A stretch of 12,826 nucleotides of DNA from contig JAHEEL010000048.1 of the NCBI GenBank assembly GCA_024640745.1, positions 1-12,826 on the forward strand, given 5' to 3'. Both the position numbers and the translations under genes were made by a program. Source of the stretch: Actinomycetes bacterium (GTDB taxonomy: Bacteria; Actinomycetota; Acidimicrobiia; Spongiisociales; UBA5794). Position 1 is the stretch's first letter; every line of letters begins with the position of its first letter. The notes under the pieces are model-generated. The model saw only the letters and a program-made list of their open reading frames with translations, was not told the DNA's origin and did no database searches. Below are positions 1-6,449 of the stretch, one piece after another.

Positions 1-973
1 TCGTCTTCCACGGGCTGAGGCCGATCGATTGCCCCGCCTCGATCTGGCCCTTCGGCACCGATTGCAGCCCGCCGCGGACGACCTCGGCGATGTACGCGGA
101 CTGGAAGAGAGTGATGGCGATCAGGATCCTGAGGAACAGGCTGAACTGGACGTCGCCGGGGATCAGGAAGCCGAGGGCGAAGGCACCCATCAGCAGCAGC
201 GTGATCATGGGCACGCCGCGGAGGAACTCGATGTAGGTGACCGAGAGCAGCCGCACGGCGGGCAGGGTCGAGCGCCGTCCGAGCGCGAGCATCAAGCCGA
301 GGGGGAATGCCAGACTGATGCCGGCGACGGTCAGCACGATGTTCAGAAAGAAGCCCTGCCACAGGTCCCAACCGACGCCGCCGAACCCCGCCAAGGCCAG
401 ATAGAACGCGATGAGGCCGACTACGGCAATCAGCCACGATCGGCGCACCAGCCACGTTGGCAGCGCCGCGCCGACCCAGTAGGCAGCGAGGCCGATCGCC
501 GCCGCTCCGAGCGTGAGCAGGGTCGGCGTGATCGTCTCGGTAAAGCTCAGCGTGAAGATCACCAGCGCCCCGATCGGCCAGAATCGTCGAACGACGTCTA
601 TCCAGTTGGACCGGGAGAACTGGATTCCTGCCTCGGTCGCCTTCCTCTGAGCGTTGAGAACGGTTGCTCGTGCCAGGAGCGCCACGGCGGCGACCGCGAT
701 GTAGATAGCGAGCCACAGTCTCTCGAGCTGCTCGTTCGGGAACCGGCCGGCCATGTAGAGCTTGAGGTTCACCCGAATGATCTCGGTGTCGATGTGAAGC
801 AGATACCGCACCAAGGAGACAACGACCCAGAGGATGAATGCGCCGAAGACGATCGTCAGCAAGCTGTTGTACCAGTTCGAGAAGAGGTTCTTCTTCAGCC
901 ACGCACCCGGTGCCAGGCGACGATGCGGCGGCGCCTTCGCGACCGCTCCTCCCGGTGAGGTGGTGGTGCTCAT
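1..973 (-). CDS. aapM: Amino-acid ABC transporter permease, AapM type (C-terminus cut by window edge)
   Basis: This is the second inner-membrane subunit of a polar amino-acid (PAAT family) importer, homologous to AapM of the general L-amino-acid permease. About 324 residues are visible before the frame runs off the left edge, against roughly 380 in the family, so only the C-terminus is missing. A charged N-terminus (about 1-30) is followed by a first membrane helix (about 36-58) and the long hydrophobic insert that separates AapM/AapQ from short PAAT permeases. The conserved core begins near residue 205. It carries YIEFLRGVPM (247-256) and the EAA-loop segment VPKGQIEAGQSIGLSP (306-321), which contacts the ATPase. 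The ATG overlaps the aapQ stop as TGATG, and GGTGGG lies 7 bases upstream, so translation is probably coupled. The ATPase gene aapP should follow beyond the edge. The family call is firm; substrate range (broad L-amino acids) is inferred from the family. Confidence 0.93.
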   Translation of the reverse strand, partial: MSTTTSPGGAVAKAPPHRRLAPGAWLKKNLFSNWYNSLLTIVFGAFILWVVVSLVRYLLHIDTEIIRVNLKLYMAGRFPNEQLERLWLAIYIAVAAVALLARATVLNAQRKATEAGIQFSRSNWIDVVRRFWPIGALVIFTLSFTETITPTLLTLGAAAIGLAAYWVGAALPTWLVRRSWLIAVVGLIAFYLALAGFGGVGWDLWQGFFLNIVLTVAGISLAFPLGLMLALGRRSTLPAVRLLSVTYIEFLRGVPMITLLLMGAFALGFLIPGDVQFSLFLRILIAITLFQSAYIAEVVRGGLQSVPKGQIEAGQSIGLSPWKT

Positions 974-2148
974 CAGTTACCCACCAGTTGGAGCCGGCGG
1001 TTCAGGATGTTCACCAGGAACGAGATCGTCAGTGAGAAGAGCAGGTAGGCCAGCATCAGCAGCAGGATCAGCTGCGGCGCCGGGTAGCCGTTGCCGATGA
1101 GCTGGAAGGTGATCAGGGTGACCTCGGCGTATCCGATCGCGATGGCGAGCGATGTGTTCTTCGCGAAGTTGAGGTACTGGTTGATGATCGGCGGCAGGGC
1201 GATGCGGAAGGCTTGGGGCAGCGTCACATATCGCAATCGCTGAAAGCCGGAGAGGGCGATGGCGTTAGCTGCCTCGGTCTGCCCCTTCGGAACGGCGAGG
1301 ATCGAGCCGCGCACGATTTCGGCGACGTGGCTGGCGGTGTACATCACCAGCGCGATCAGCATCGCGAAGTAGGCGCCCAACCCGCCGAAACCGCCGGTGA
1401 TGATGCGGCCGTCGAGTTCGGGCAACGAGATGGACAGCGGGCGGCCGGTGACGAAGTATCCAATGAGGACAGTGCCGGCGAACACGGCGAGGCCCCACAG
1501 CACCCGATGGTGGTGCTGCCCCGTCTGCTCCGAATAGCGGGTACGCCAGATTCCGACGACCACCGCCGCCACCAACCCGATCAGAGCGATGACCAAGAGG
1601 ACGCCGGCACCGGACGAAGTCGCGATGCTGGGCCCGACGAGCTTCAGGTTGCTGATCACGAACCAATCGAGTGGCGTTGCCGGGTCACGAGGCGGGGGCA
1701 GTTGGAGGATCACGGCGTTGAACACGAAGAGGATGATCAGGAGTGGCGGGATGTTGCGGATGGTCTCGACGTAGACCGTCGCGATCTTCGCCACGAGCCA
1801 ATTCGTCGAGAGGCGCGCAACGCCGATCAGGGTTCCCAGGATCGTCAGGAACGGGATTCCGACGATGACCAGCAGGAAAGTGTTCTTGATGCCGGTGAGG
1901 AGCGCTTTCCAAACCGGCGAAGCGGGATTGAAGTCGCTGTCGGCGACGGTCACTCCGGTGGGTTGCGAGAGGAAGTCGAAGCCGGTCGGGAGGTTCTTTG
2001 CGATCAGCTCGTTTCGGAGGTTGTTGCCGAGGTACAGGATGCCACCGACCACGATGGCGACGGCGACGATCTGCAGCGACCCGCGGATGAAGTGGACGTT
2101 CCTCCAGAACGGTGGCTTCGATCCCTTGGGGGTCTCAGTTGCAGTCAA
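973..2148 (-). CDS. aapQ: Amino-acid ABC transporter permease, AapQ type (TTG start)
   Basis: This is the first permease of the AapJQMP-type amino-acid importer, 391 residues, close to the usual 390-400. The order aapJ-aapQ-aapM is that of the rhizobial operon. A membrane helix lies at about 23-41, followed by an external loop, and the permease domain begins near 82. The motif YVETIRNIPPLLIILF (126-141) and the EAA loop around VPKGQTEAANAIALSG (286-301), continued by LPQAF (310-314), are clear. The insert at about 150-250 has two more hydrophobic stretches and a short His run (212-214). No ATG fits the N-terminus. TTG at 2148 is preceded by GAGGGAG 4 bases upstream and gives a normal length, so TTG is the likely start. 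The gene overlaps aapM by one base. The upstream 76-bp gap holds a strong hairpin that probably lowers its expression relative to aapJ. Confidence 0.94.
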   Translation of the reverse strand: MTATETPKGSKPPFWRNVHFIRGSLQIVAVAIVVGGILYLGNNLRNELIAKNLPTGFDFLSQPTGVTVADSDFNPASPVWKALLTGIKNTFLLVIVGIPFLTILGTLIGVARLSTNWLVAKIATVYVETIRNIPPLLIILFVFNAVILQLPPPRDPATPLDWFVISNLKLVGPSIATSSGAGVLLVIALIGLVAAVVVGIWRTRYSEQTGQHHHRVLWGLAVFAGTVLIGYFVTGRPLSISLPELDGRIITGGFGGLGAYFAMLIALVMYTASHVAEIVRGSILAVPKGQTEAANAIALSGFQRLRYVTLPQAFRIALPPIINQYLNFAKNTSLAIAIGYAEVTLITFQLIGNGYPAPQLILLLMLAYLLFSLTISFLVNILNRRLQLVGN

Positions 2149-2152
2149 CGGT

Positions 2153-2159
2153 CTCCCTC
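2153..2159 (-). promoter_or_regulatory. Ribosome binding site of aapQ, deciding a TTG start
   Basis: On the minus strand GAGGGAG stands 4 bases before TTG at 2148 (6 bases if only GAGGG pairs). There is no nearby in-frame ATG or GTG giving a sensible N-terminus, so this site supports the TTG start. Confidence 0.6.
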
Positions 2160-2179
2160 AGTGTTCGGTTTCGAGAATC

Positions 2180-2211
2180 GGAGGGGTCGGGCCGTTCGGC
2201 CCGACCCCTCC
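2180..2211 (-). terminator. Intercistronic hairpin between aapJ and aapQ (attenuator or mRNA-stabilising stem)
   Basis: There is a perfect inverted repeat. The 14-base arms are 2180-2193 (GGAGGGGTCGGGCC) and 2198-2211, separated by a 4-base loop that reads GAAC in the minus-strand transcript. It begins about 14 bases after the aapJ stop codon and ends about 20 bases before the aapQ ribosome site. No U-run follows it (GATTCTCG comes next), so a full intrinsic terminator is unlikely. Between a binding-protein gene and its permease gene such stems are known to protect the upstream mRNA or partly stop transcription, giving an excess of binding protein. That role here is inferred. Confidence 0.75.
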
Positions 2212-2224
2212 TGGTACGGGTTGC

Positions 2225-3340
2225 TTACCGGTAGGGCGGGGCGTAGAGCAGGCCGCCGTCGGTCCACAGAGCGTTGACCCCGCGGCTCAAACCCAATGCC
2301 GTATCGGGGCCGACATTACGGTCGAAGATCTCGCCGTAGTTGCCGACCTGGCTGATGACCTGCGTCGCGAAGTCCGGCGGCAGACCGAGTCCCGGATCGA
2401 AGACCGATGTGCCGTCGTCGGTCTCGATCTCGAGACCGAGGAAGCGCCTGATCGCTGCGTCGTCACCGTCGTAGCTCGCCACGTCGGCGGACGTCAGGTC
2501 CCACTCTTCGCCCTGAATCGTGGCCAGCACGACCCAGTTGATCACCTGGGCCCACTGCGTGTCGCCGTCGGCAACCACCGGACCGAGCGGCTCCTTCGAG
2601 AACGTCTCGTCGAGGATCACGAGTGCTTCCGGTCCGCCCTCCGACTCCGCGAAGTTCGAGCGCACACCGGCGAGCTGCGACTTGTCGGACGTCCAGCCAT
2701 CGCACTGCCCGGCCACGAATGCGGCTTGGAGCTGATCGTTGGCGTCGAACGTCAGCGGCGTGAACGGTGTGTCGCCGAACCGGGCTGCCAGGTTGAGCTC
2801 GGTCGTCGTACCCGAGAGCACGCAGACCGAGAGGTTGGCCATGTCGTCGATGCTGGTGATACCACTGTCGGCGTACACCATCATGCCCTGGCCGTCGTAG
2901 AACGTCGTAGTCAGGAACGTGGCACCCTCACGCCCGTCGCGGCTGCTCGTGAACGTGGTGTTGCGGATCAACACGTCGATCTCGCCGGACTGGAGCGCCG
3001 TGAAACGCTGCTGAGCAGTGAGCGGACGGTACGTCACCGCCTCGGCGTCGCCGAGCACTGCGGCAGCTACCGCGCGGCAGTAGTCGACGTCGAACCCGGA
3101 GAAGTTGCCCTCGGCATCGGTGAACCCGAAGCCAGGCACCGCGTCGTTGACTCCGCAGTTGAGCGTCCCGCGACCTTGCACGGTGGCAAGCAGCGAGCCG
3201 GTCGCCTCGGGGGGCGCGGCCGTCGTCTCGGTGGTGCCACTATCGGCGGCAGCCGTGGTCGTCGTCGTATCGTCGCTACTGCTGTTGCATGCCGCGAGCA
3301 CGAGCCCGAGCGCCAGCAGCAGAATCGCTAGACGTTTCAT
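2225..3340 (-). CDS. aapJ: Amino-acid ABC transporter substrate-binding lipoprotein, AapJ type
   Basis: This is the extracytoplasmic receptor of the AapJQMP importer; it captures amino acids and delivers them to the AapQ/AapM pore. It has 371 residues. The signal peptide ends in the lipobox LAAC with Cys18 as the lipidated residue, and a Thr/Ala-rich linker (about 19-46) follows, typical of actinobacterial lipoproteins. The SBP_bac_3 domain runs from about 55 to 355. Diagnostic AapJ stretches are GFDVDYCRAVAAAV (82-95), RFTALQSGEIDVLIRNTT (112-129), SGTTTELNLA (176-185), SKEPLGPVV (248-256), QVGNYGEIFDRNVG (331-344) and the end GVNALWTDGGLLYAPPYR (354-371). Four cysteines after the lipobox (62, 88, 173, 213) could form two disulfides. 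The frame is open upstream to 3493, but the ATG at 3340 is chosen because it starts the signal peptide and has AGGAGGAG 7 bases before it. Confidence 0.96.
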   Translation of the reverse strand: MKRLAILLLALGLVLAACNSSSDDTTTTTAAADSGTTETTAAPPEATGSLLATVQGRGTLNCGVNDAVPGFGFTDAEGNFSGFDVDYCRAVAAAVLGDAEAVTYRPLTAQQRFTALQSGEIDVLIRNTTFTSSRDGREGATFLTTTFYDGQGMMVYADSGITSIDDMANLSVCVLSGTTTELNLAARFGDTPFTPLTFDANDQLQAAFVAGQCDGWTSDKSQLAGVRSNFAESEGGPEALVILDETFSKEPLGPVVADGDTQWAQVINWVVLATIQGEEWDLTSADVASYDGDDAAIRRFLGLEIETDDGTSVFDPGLGLPPDFATQVISQVGNYGEIFDRNVGPDTALGLSRGVNALWTDGGLLYAPPYR

Positions 3341-3347
3341 TCGATGT

Positions 3348-3355
3348 CTCCTCCT
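3348..3355 (-). promoter_or_regulatory. Strong ribosome binding site of aapJ
   Basis: AGGAGGAG lies 7 bases before the ATG at 3340. It is the strongest Shine-Dalgarno match I see in the window. It fixes the start of aapJ at the lipoprotein signal peptide rather than at upstream in-frame codons, and it suits a highly expressed binding protein. Confidence 0.85.
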
Positions 3356-3500
3356 GCAATGTGGTAGCCGGAATCGGACACGCCTTCGCCGTATCGTCGG
3401 CCAAGCCGGCCGGCCATTGTGGCGACACGGTAGGCGTTGCGGTACCCCGCGTTCAACTGAAACGCACCGCGAGCGCCGAATTCGGGCCCTCACGCGCCGG

Positions 3501-3521
3501 GTCCCGGGGCTGGCCCGGGAC
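3501..3521 (-). terminator. GC-rich hairpin downstream of the MMPL gene
   Basis: GTCCCGGG (3501-3508) and CCCGGGAC (3514-3521) form a perfect 8-bp stem with a 5-base loop, starting about 26 bases after the MMPL stop codon on the minus strand. No U-run follows. It may end or stabilise the MMPL transcript and so separate it from the aap operon. The rest of the 207-bp gap (3341-3547) must carry the aapJ promoter. The best -35-like element I find is TTGAAC at about 3447-3452, without a convincing -10, so I do not call a promoter. Confidence 0.4.
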
Positions 3522-3547
3522 TCGGCTTGCTGTGGGGGAGGGAGGGA

Positions 3548-6301
3548 TCAGACCCCCACCAACACCCGCTCTGGGACTTCGGCATCGGCTCCACCGGTGC
3601 GTTCACCGACCGCTCCCGCCGCACGTCGTGGTGTTGCCATCACGAGCATGCTCGGCAGCACCACCAGGGAAACGATGAGCGCCAGTGCGATCATCACCGC
3701 CGTGAGCGTTCCAAACGTGGCGAAGATCGGGTTCGGAGCGAGCGCCATGACTGCGAAGCCGAGGACCGAGGTCAACGCGGAGAGGACCAACGCTCCGCCC
3801 GTGCCTTCGCCGGCCCGGCGAACGGCACGCAGACGGTCGCCGGATGCTGCCAACTCCTCGCGGTACCTCGCGGTGAAATGCGTCGAGAAGTCGATCCCGA
3901 CACCGACTGCGATCGCCGCGATGGTCGCAGTAACGACATTGATCGTGTAGCCGGCAACCGCCATGAACGCGTAGACCCCGGTGACCACAAAGGCGATGGG
4001 GATGACCGAGACGACCGCGTAGCGGAACGACCGCAGCAGGAGGGATGCCAGGATCAGAGTGAGCACGATCGCAAGCGGAAGCGACACGAGCATCGACCGA
4101 GTGAACGCCTCCAGGCCGTGGTGGTTGGCCAGGACCTCCCCTGACACGCTGGCGTCCAAAGTAGAGACGGCATCTTCGACGGATCGAGCCGCCGCAACGA
4201 GCGCTTCTTCTGCCGGCTCGATGACCTGACGATCGGTGAAGCTGCCCACCATCACCGTCACTGCAGTCGTCTGCGCCGTCCCCCCATCGTCGGCAAGCAG
4301 TCCCGCCACCTCGTCCGGAGTGAGCGCTACCGAGCCGTCGGGCGCGGGAACACCCTCCTCGGCAATCGTATCGAAGACGGCTCGGATCGCCGCCGGTGAA
4401 TCTGGATATCCGTCTCCGTTCTCATCTGTGAGCTCCACACCCCGTGCGGCGATCGCATCGGCCGCGCCGGGCGCGGCGAGCGTCATGCGGACGAGGTCGC
4501 CGGCATGCGGACGCACGATCAACTCGCCGGCGCCGTTGCGCCCGAAGTCCGCCGCCGACGCGTCGAGGCTCGCGACCGCGCCGTCGAGGGAGGCCAAGGC
4601 TGCCGGAGACGTCAGGTCTCCTTCGACGAGGACGAAGCTCGAACCTTCACCGCTCGACGGGAAGTGCACGCCCGCCCGATCGATCGACGTGGCGAAGTCG
4701 GATTCGGCCGACAGGAAGTCCTCGATCGCGAAGCCGGACTTCACCTGTAGCGCCGTCAGCAGCGCCACCGTACCGAGGGCGATGGCGACCGGTACGGTGA
4801 TCCATCGCCACCGGGCAAGGAAGTGCACAAAAGTCCCCGCTGCCGGCAGTCCGTGGCCGGCACCCCGGTGGCCATCATGGAGCACCCTCCCCTTCTCGGC
4901 AGCGCGGATGTTGCGCCGGCGGGTGGCCAGCGCAGGACCGACGACGAGCGCAAGCAAGACGACGGCGAATGCTGCGATCCCCAGGGAGGTCATCACCGCC
5001 GCCAGGGCTACGGCGAGTCCTCCGACAACAGCGACGACGCCCAGGGCGATCGCGTAGGCGTACCGCGACGCGCCCTTCACAGGGTTCGGCCCCACAAAGT
5101 GCTCGATTCCGACAAGGACGCGCGGAGCGACCTGTCCGAGGATGACATACGACCAGGTCAGAGCAATCGCCGCGCCGAGGCCGAACTCGAGTATGGCTTC
5201 GGTTCCCGACGAAACGTTCGAGAGGAACGCCGCAATCGACGACGACGCTGCAAGCAGCAGCGCCGTGAAGACGGCCGTCATCCCCGCCGGGTATGCGCTC
5301 TTGCCGGTGAGCCCGCCCTCGACCTGCACCTCGCGCACCCGCCCGACACCGTGGATGAAGAAGTCCACACCGAAGCTGATGGTGGCGATCGGAACGACGA
5401 AAGCGAGCAGTATCGATCCCATCTTGAGACCGACCAGCGCCGATGTGCCGTAGTAGGCGATGGTGGTGGCGGCGAGCCCTGCAGCCACCAGAACCGCCGA
5501 CCAGTACGAGCGGTGGACGAAAGCGATCAGCAGGATGATCAAGGCAACGGCGAGGAAGATGTACGGAGCAGAGTTCGCCGCTCCTTCAGAGAAGGCCAGT
5601 TCCGCGTCGATCGCGATCCCGATCGACTCGGTGTGCACGCCGTCGGCGCGTAACTGCGTCTGAACGTCGCGCAGCCACTGCTCCGATGCCGGGTTGTCGG
5701 CGAACGTTCCACTGTCGAAGGCGACCTGCGTCGTGAATGCCGGAGAGATCCACGTCACGCCACCGGGGCCCACGAACGAGGTCGCCTGTTCCGACAGGCT
5801 GTGGCGCATGTCGGCGAACGGCGAATCGTCTGCCAGCACGGTGGCGAGAGCGGCCTTCACATCGGCGTCGGTTGCCGACCGCAGGCCACCCGGGACGGTG
5901 GCGTCGACGATGTCGACGAGCGAGAGCACGCCGGGGATCGTGATGCCGGCGTCCCGGTCGAACCGTTCAACGAGGTGGGCGCGATTGGTTTCGTCCGAGC
6001 GCACCCGATCGGACGCTGCCTTCCACTCCCGAAACGCATCGGCGGTGAGCACGTCACCCCCGTCGGCAGCCTCGACCAGGAACGAGGCCTGGGAGACGGT
6101 CGATGCCGATCTGAGCGTCTGTTCGGCGTGCTCGTACACCGCGAAGACCTCGCCTTGCGGTTCGAAGCTCGGTTCGCTGGTGTCTGCGGTCAGCACGCCG
6201 GCTGCGCCGATGGCGATGATCCCGACGACAAGTGCGCCCGTGACGAGCGCAGCATGCCGGCCGAACCAGTCGTAGACCCTGTAGGTGGTTGAGTGCTCCA
6301 T
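3548..6301 (-). CDS. RND-superfamily (MMPL/SSD) exporter, probably lipid-type cargo
   Basis: This is a large proton-driven exporter of the RND superfamily, MMPL branch (917 residues), with two repeated halves. The first helix is at about 18-37, a soluble extracytoplasmic loop at 40-243, and helices at about 244-395. The second half starts with a helix at about 498-518, a second loop at 520-733, and helices at about 735-885. The helix-4 charged motifs of each repeat are visible as GVDFFIHGVGR (311-321) and GVGIDFSTHFTARYREEL (800-817). Two further hydrophobic segments (about 415-435 and 437-458) lie between the halves, giving about 14 helices rather than 12. The second loop contains DENGDGYPD (626-634), which fits a calcium-binding DxNxDGxxD loop. 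GGGAGGGAAGAC precedes the ATG. MMPL proteins commonly move lipids, polyketides or hydrophobic compounds; the neighbouring isoprenoid-type oxidoreductase fits this, but the cargo is unknown. Confidence 0.9.
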   Translation of the reverse strand: MEHSTTYRVYDWFGRHAALVTGALVVGIIAIGAAGVLTADTSEPSFEPQGEVFAVYEHAEQTLRSASTVSQASFLVEAADGGDVLTADAFREWKAASDRVRSDETNRAHLVERFDRDAGITIPGVLSLVDIVDATVPGGLRSATDADVKAALATVLADDSPFADMRHSLSEQATSFVGPGGVTWISPAFTTQVAFDSGTFADNPASEQWLRDVQTQLRADGVHTESIGIAIDAELAFSEGAANSAPYIFLAVALIILLIAFVHRSYWSAVLVAAGLAATTIAYYGTSALVGLKMGSILLAFVVPIATISFGVDFFIHGVGRVREVQVEGGLTGKSAYPAGMTAVFTALLLAASSSIAAFLSNVSSGTEAILEFGLGAAIALTWSYVILGQVAPRVLVGIEHFVGPNPVKGASRYAYAIALGVVAVVGGLAVALAAVMTSLGIAAFAVVLLALVVGPALATRRRNIRAAEKGRVLHDGHRGAGHGLPAAGTFVHFLARWRWITVPVAIALGTVALLTALQVKSGFAIEDFLSAESDFATSIDRAGVHFPSSGEGSSFVLVEGDLTSPAALASLDGAVASLDASAADFGRNGAGELIVRPHAGDLVRMTLAAPGAADAIAARGVELTDENGDGYPDSPAAIRAVFDTIAEEGVPAPDGSVALTPDEVAGLLADDGGTAQTTAVTVMVGSFTDRQVIEPAEEALVAAARSVEDAVSTLDASVSGEVLANHHGLEAFTRSMLVSLPLAIVLTLILASLLLRSFRYAVVSVIPIAFVVTGVYAFMAVAGYTINVVTATIAAIAVGVGIDFSTHFTARYREELAASGDRLRAVRRAGEGTGGALVLSALTSVLGFAVMALAPNPIFATFGTLTAVMIALALIVSLVVLPSMLVMATPRRAAGAVGERTGGADAEVPERVLVGV

Positions 6302-6377
6302 GTCTTCCCTCCCGAAGCCCGACGGCTGGCTTCCATCCGATGGGAGTGATCATGAGGGACGTCGACGAACCCGGGTA

Positions 6378-6414
6378 CCGGGTATGACCCGGCTTCGGCC
6401 CTGAGGCGTCAGGG
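6378..6414 (-). terminator. Tandem GC-rich hairpins between the oxidoreductase and MMPL genes
   Basis: There are two adjacent perfect short stems. CCGGGT-ATG-ACCCGG spans 6378-6392 and CCCTGA-GGCG-TCAGGG spans 6399-6414. They follow the oxidoreductase stop codon by about 35-70 bases on the minus strand. No U-run follows. They occupy the middle of the 148-bp gap and may act as a partial terminator, so the MMPL gene could have its own promoter. I see no convincing -10/-35 pair in this gap. Confidence 0.4.
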
Positions 6415-6449
6415 TCGCGATCGGGGACGACCCGGGGTTGCCGACCTCG

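Noticed and set aside
29..958. Long open frame on the plus strand, opposite aapM
   Set aside because: The protein is rich in Arg, Asp, Glu, Gln and His without any recognisable domain, and it is the mirror of a clear permease gene. High GC at third positions removes stops from this antisense frame.
211..1300. Repeat-like similarity between aapM and aapQ around the EAA loops
   Set aside because: Both genes encode the same permease domain (VPKGQ...EA...), so the similarity reflects paralogy, not a mobile or tandem DNA repeat.
1865..3331. 488-codon open frame on the plus strand, opposite aapJ and aapQ
   Set aside because: It spans two well-supported minus-strand genes and the hairpin gap, has no recognisable domain, and its composition is that of a GC-rich shadow frame.
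3341..3547. Possible promoter with TTGAAC for aapJ
   Set aside because: The hexamer near 3447-3452 has only a poor partner (TACCGT, 18-base spacing), so I cannot support a promoter call from sequence alone.
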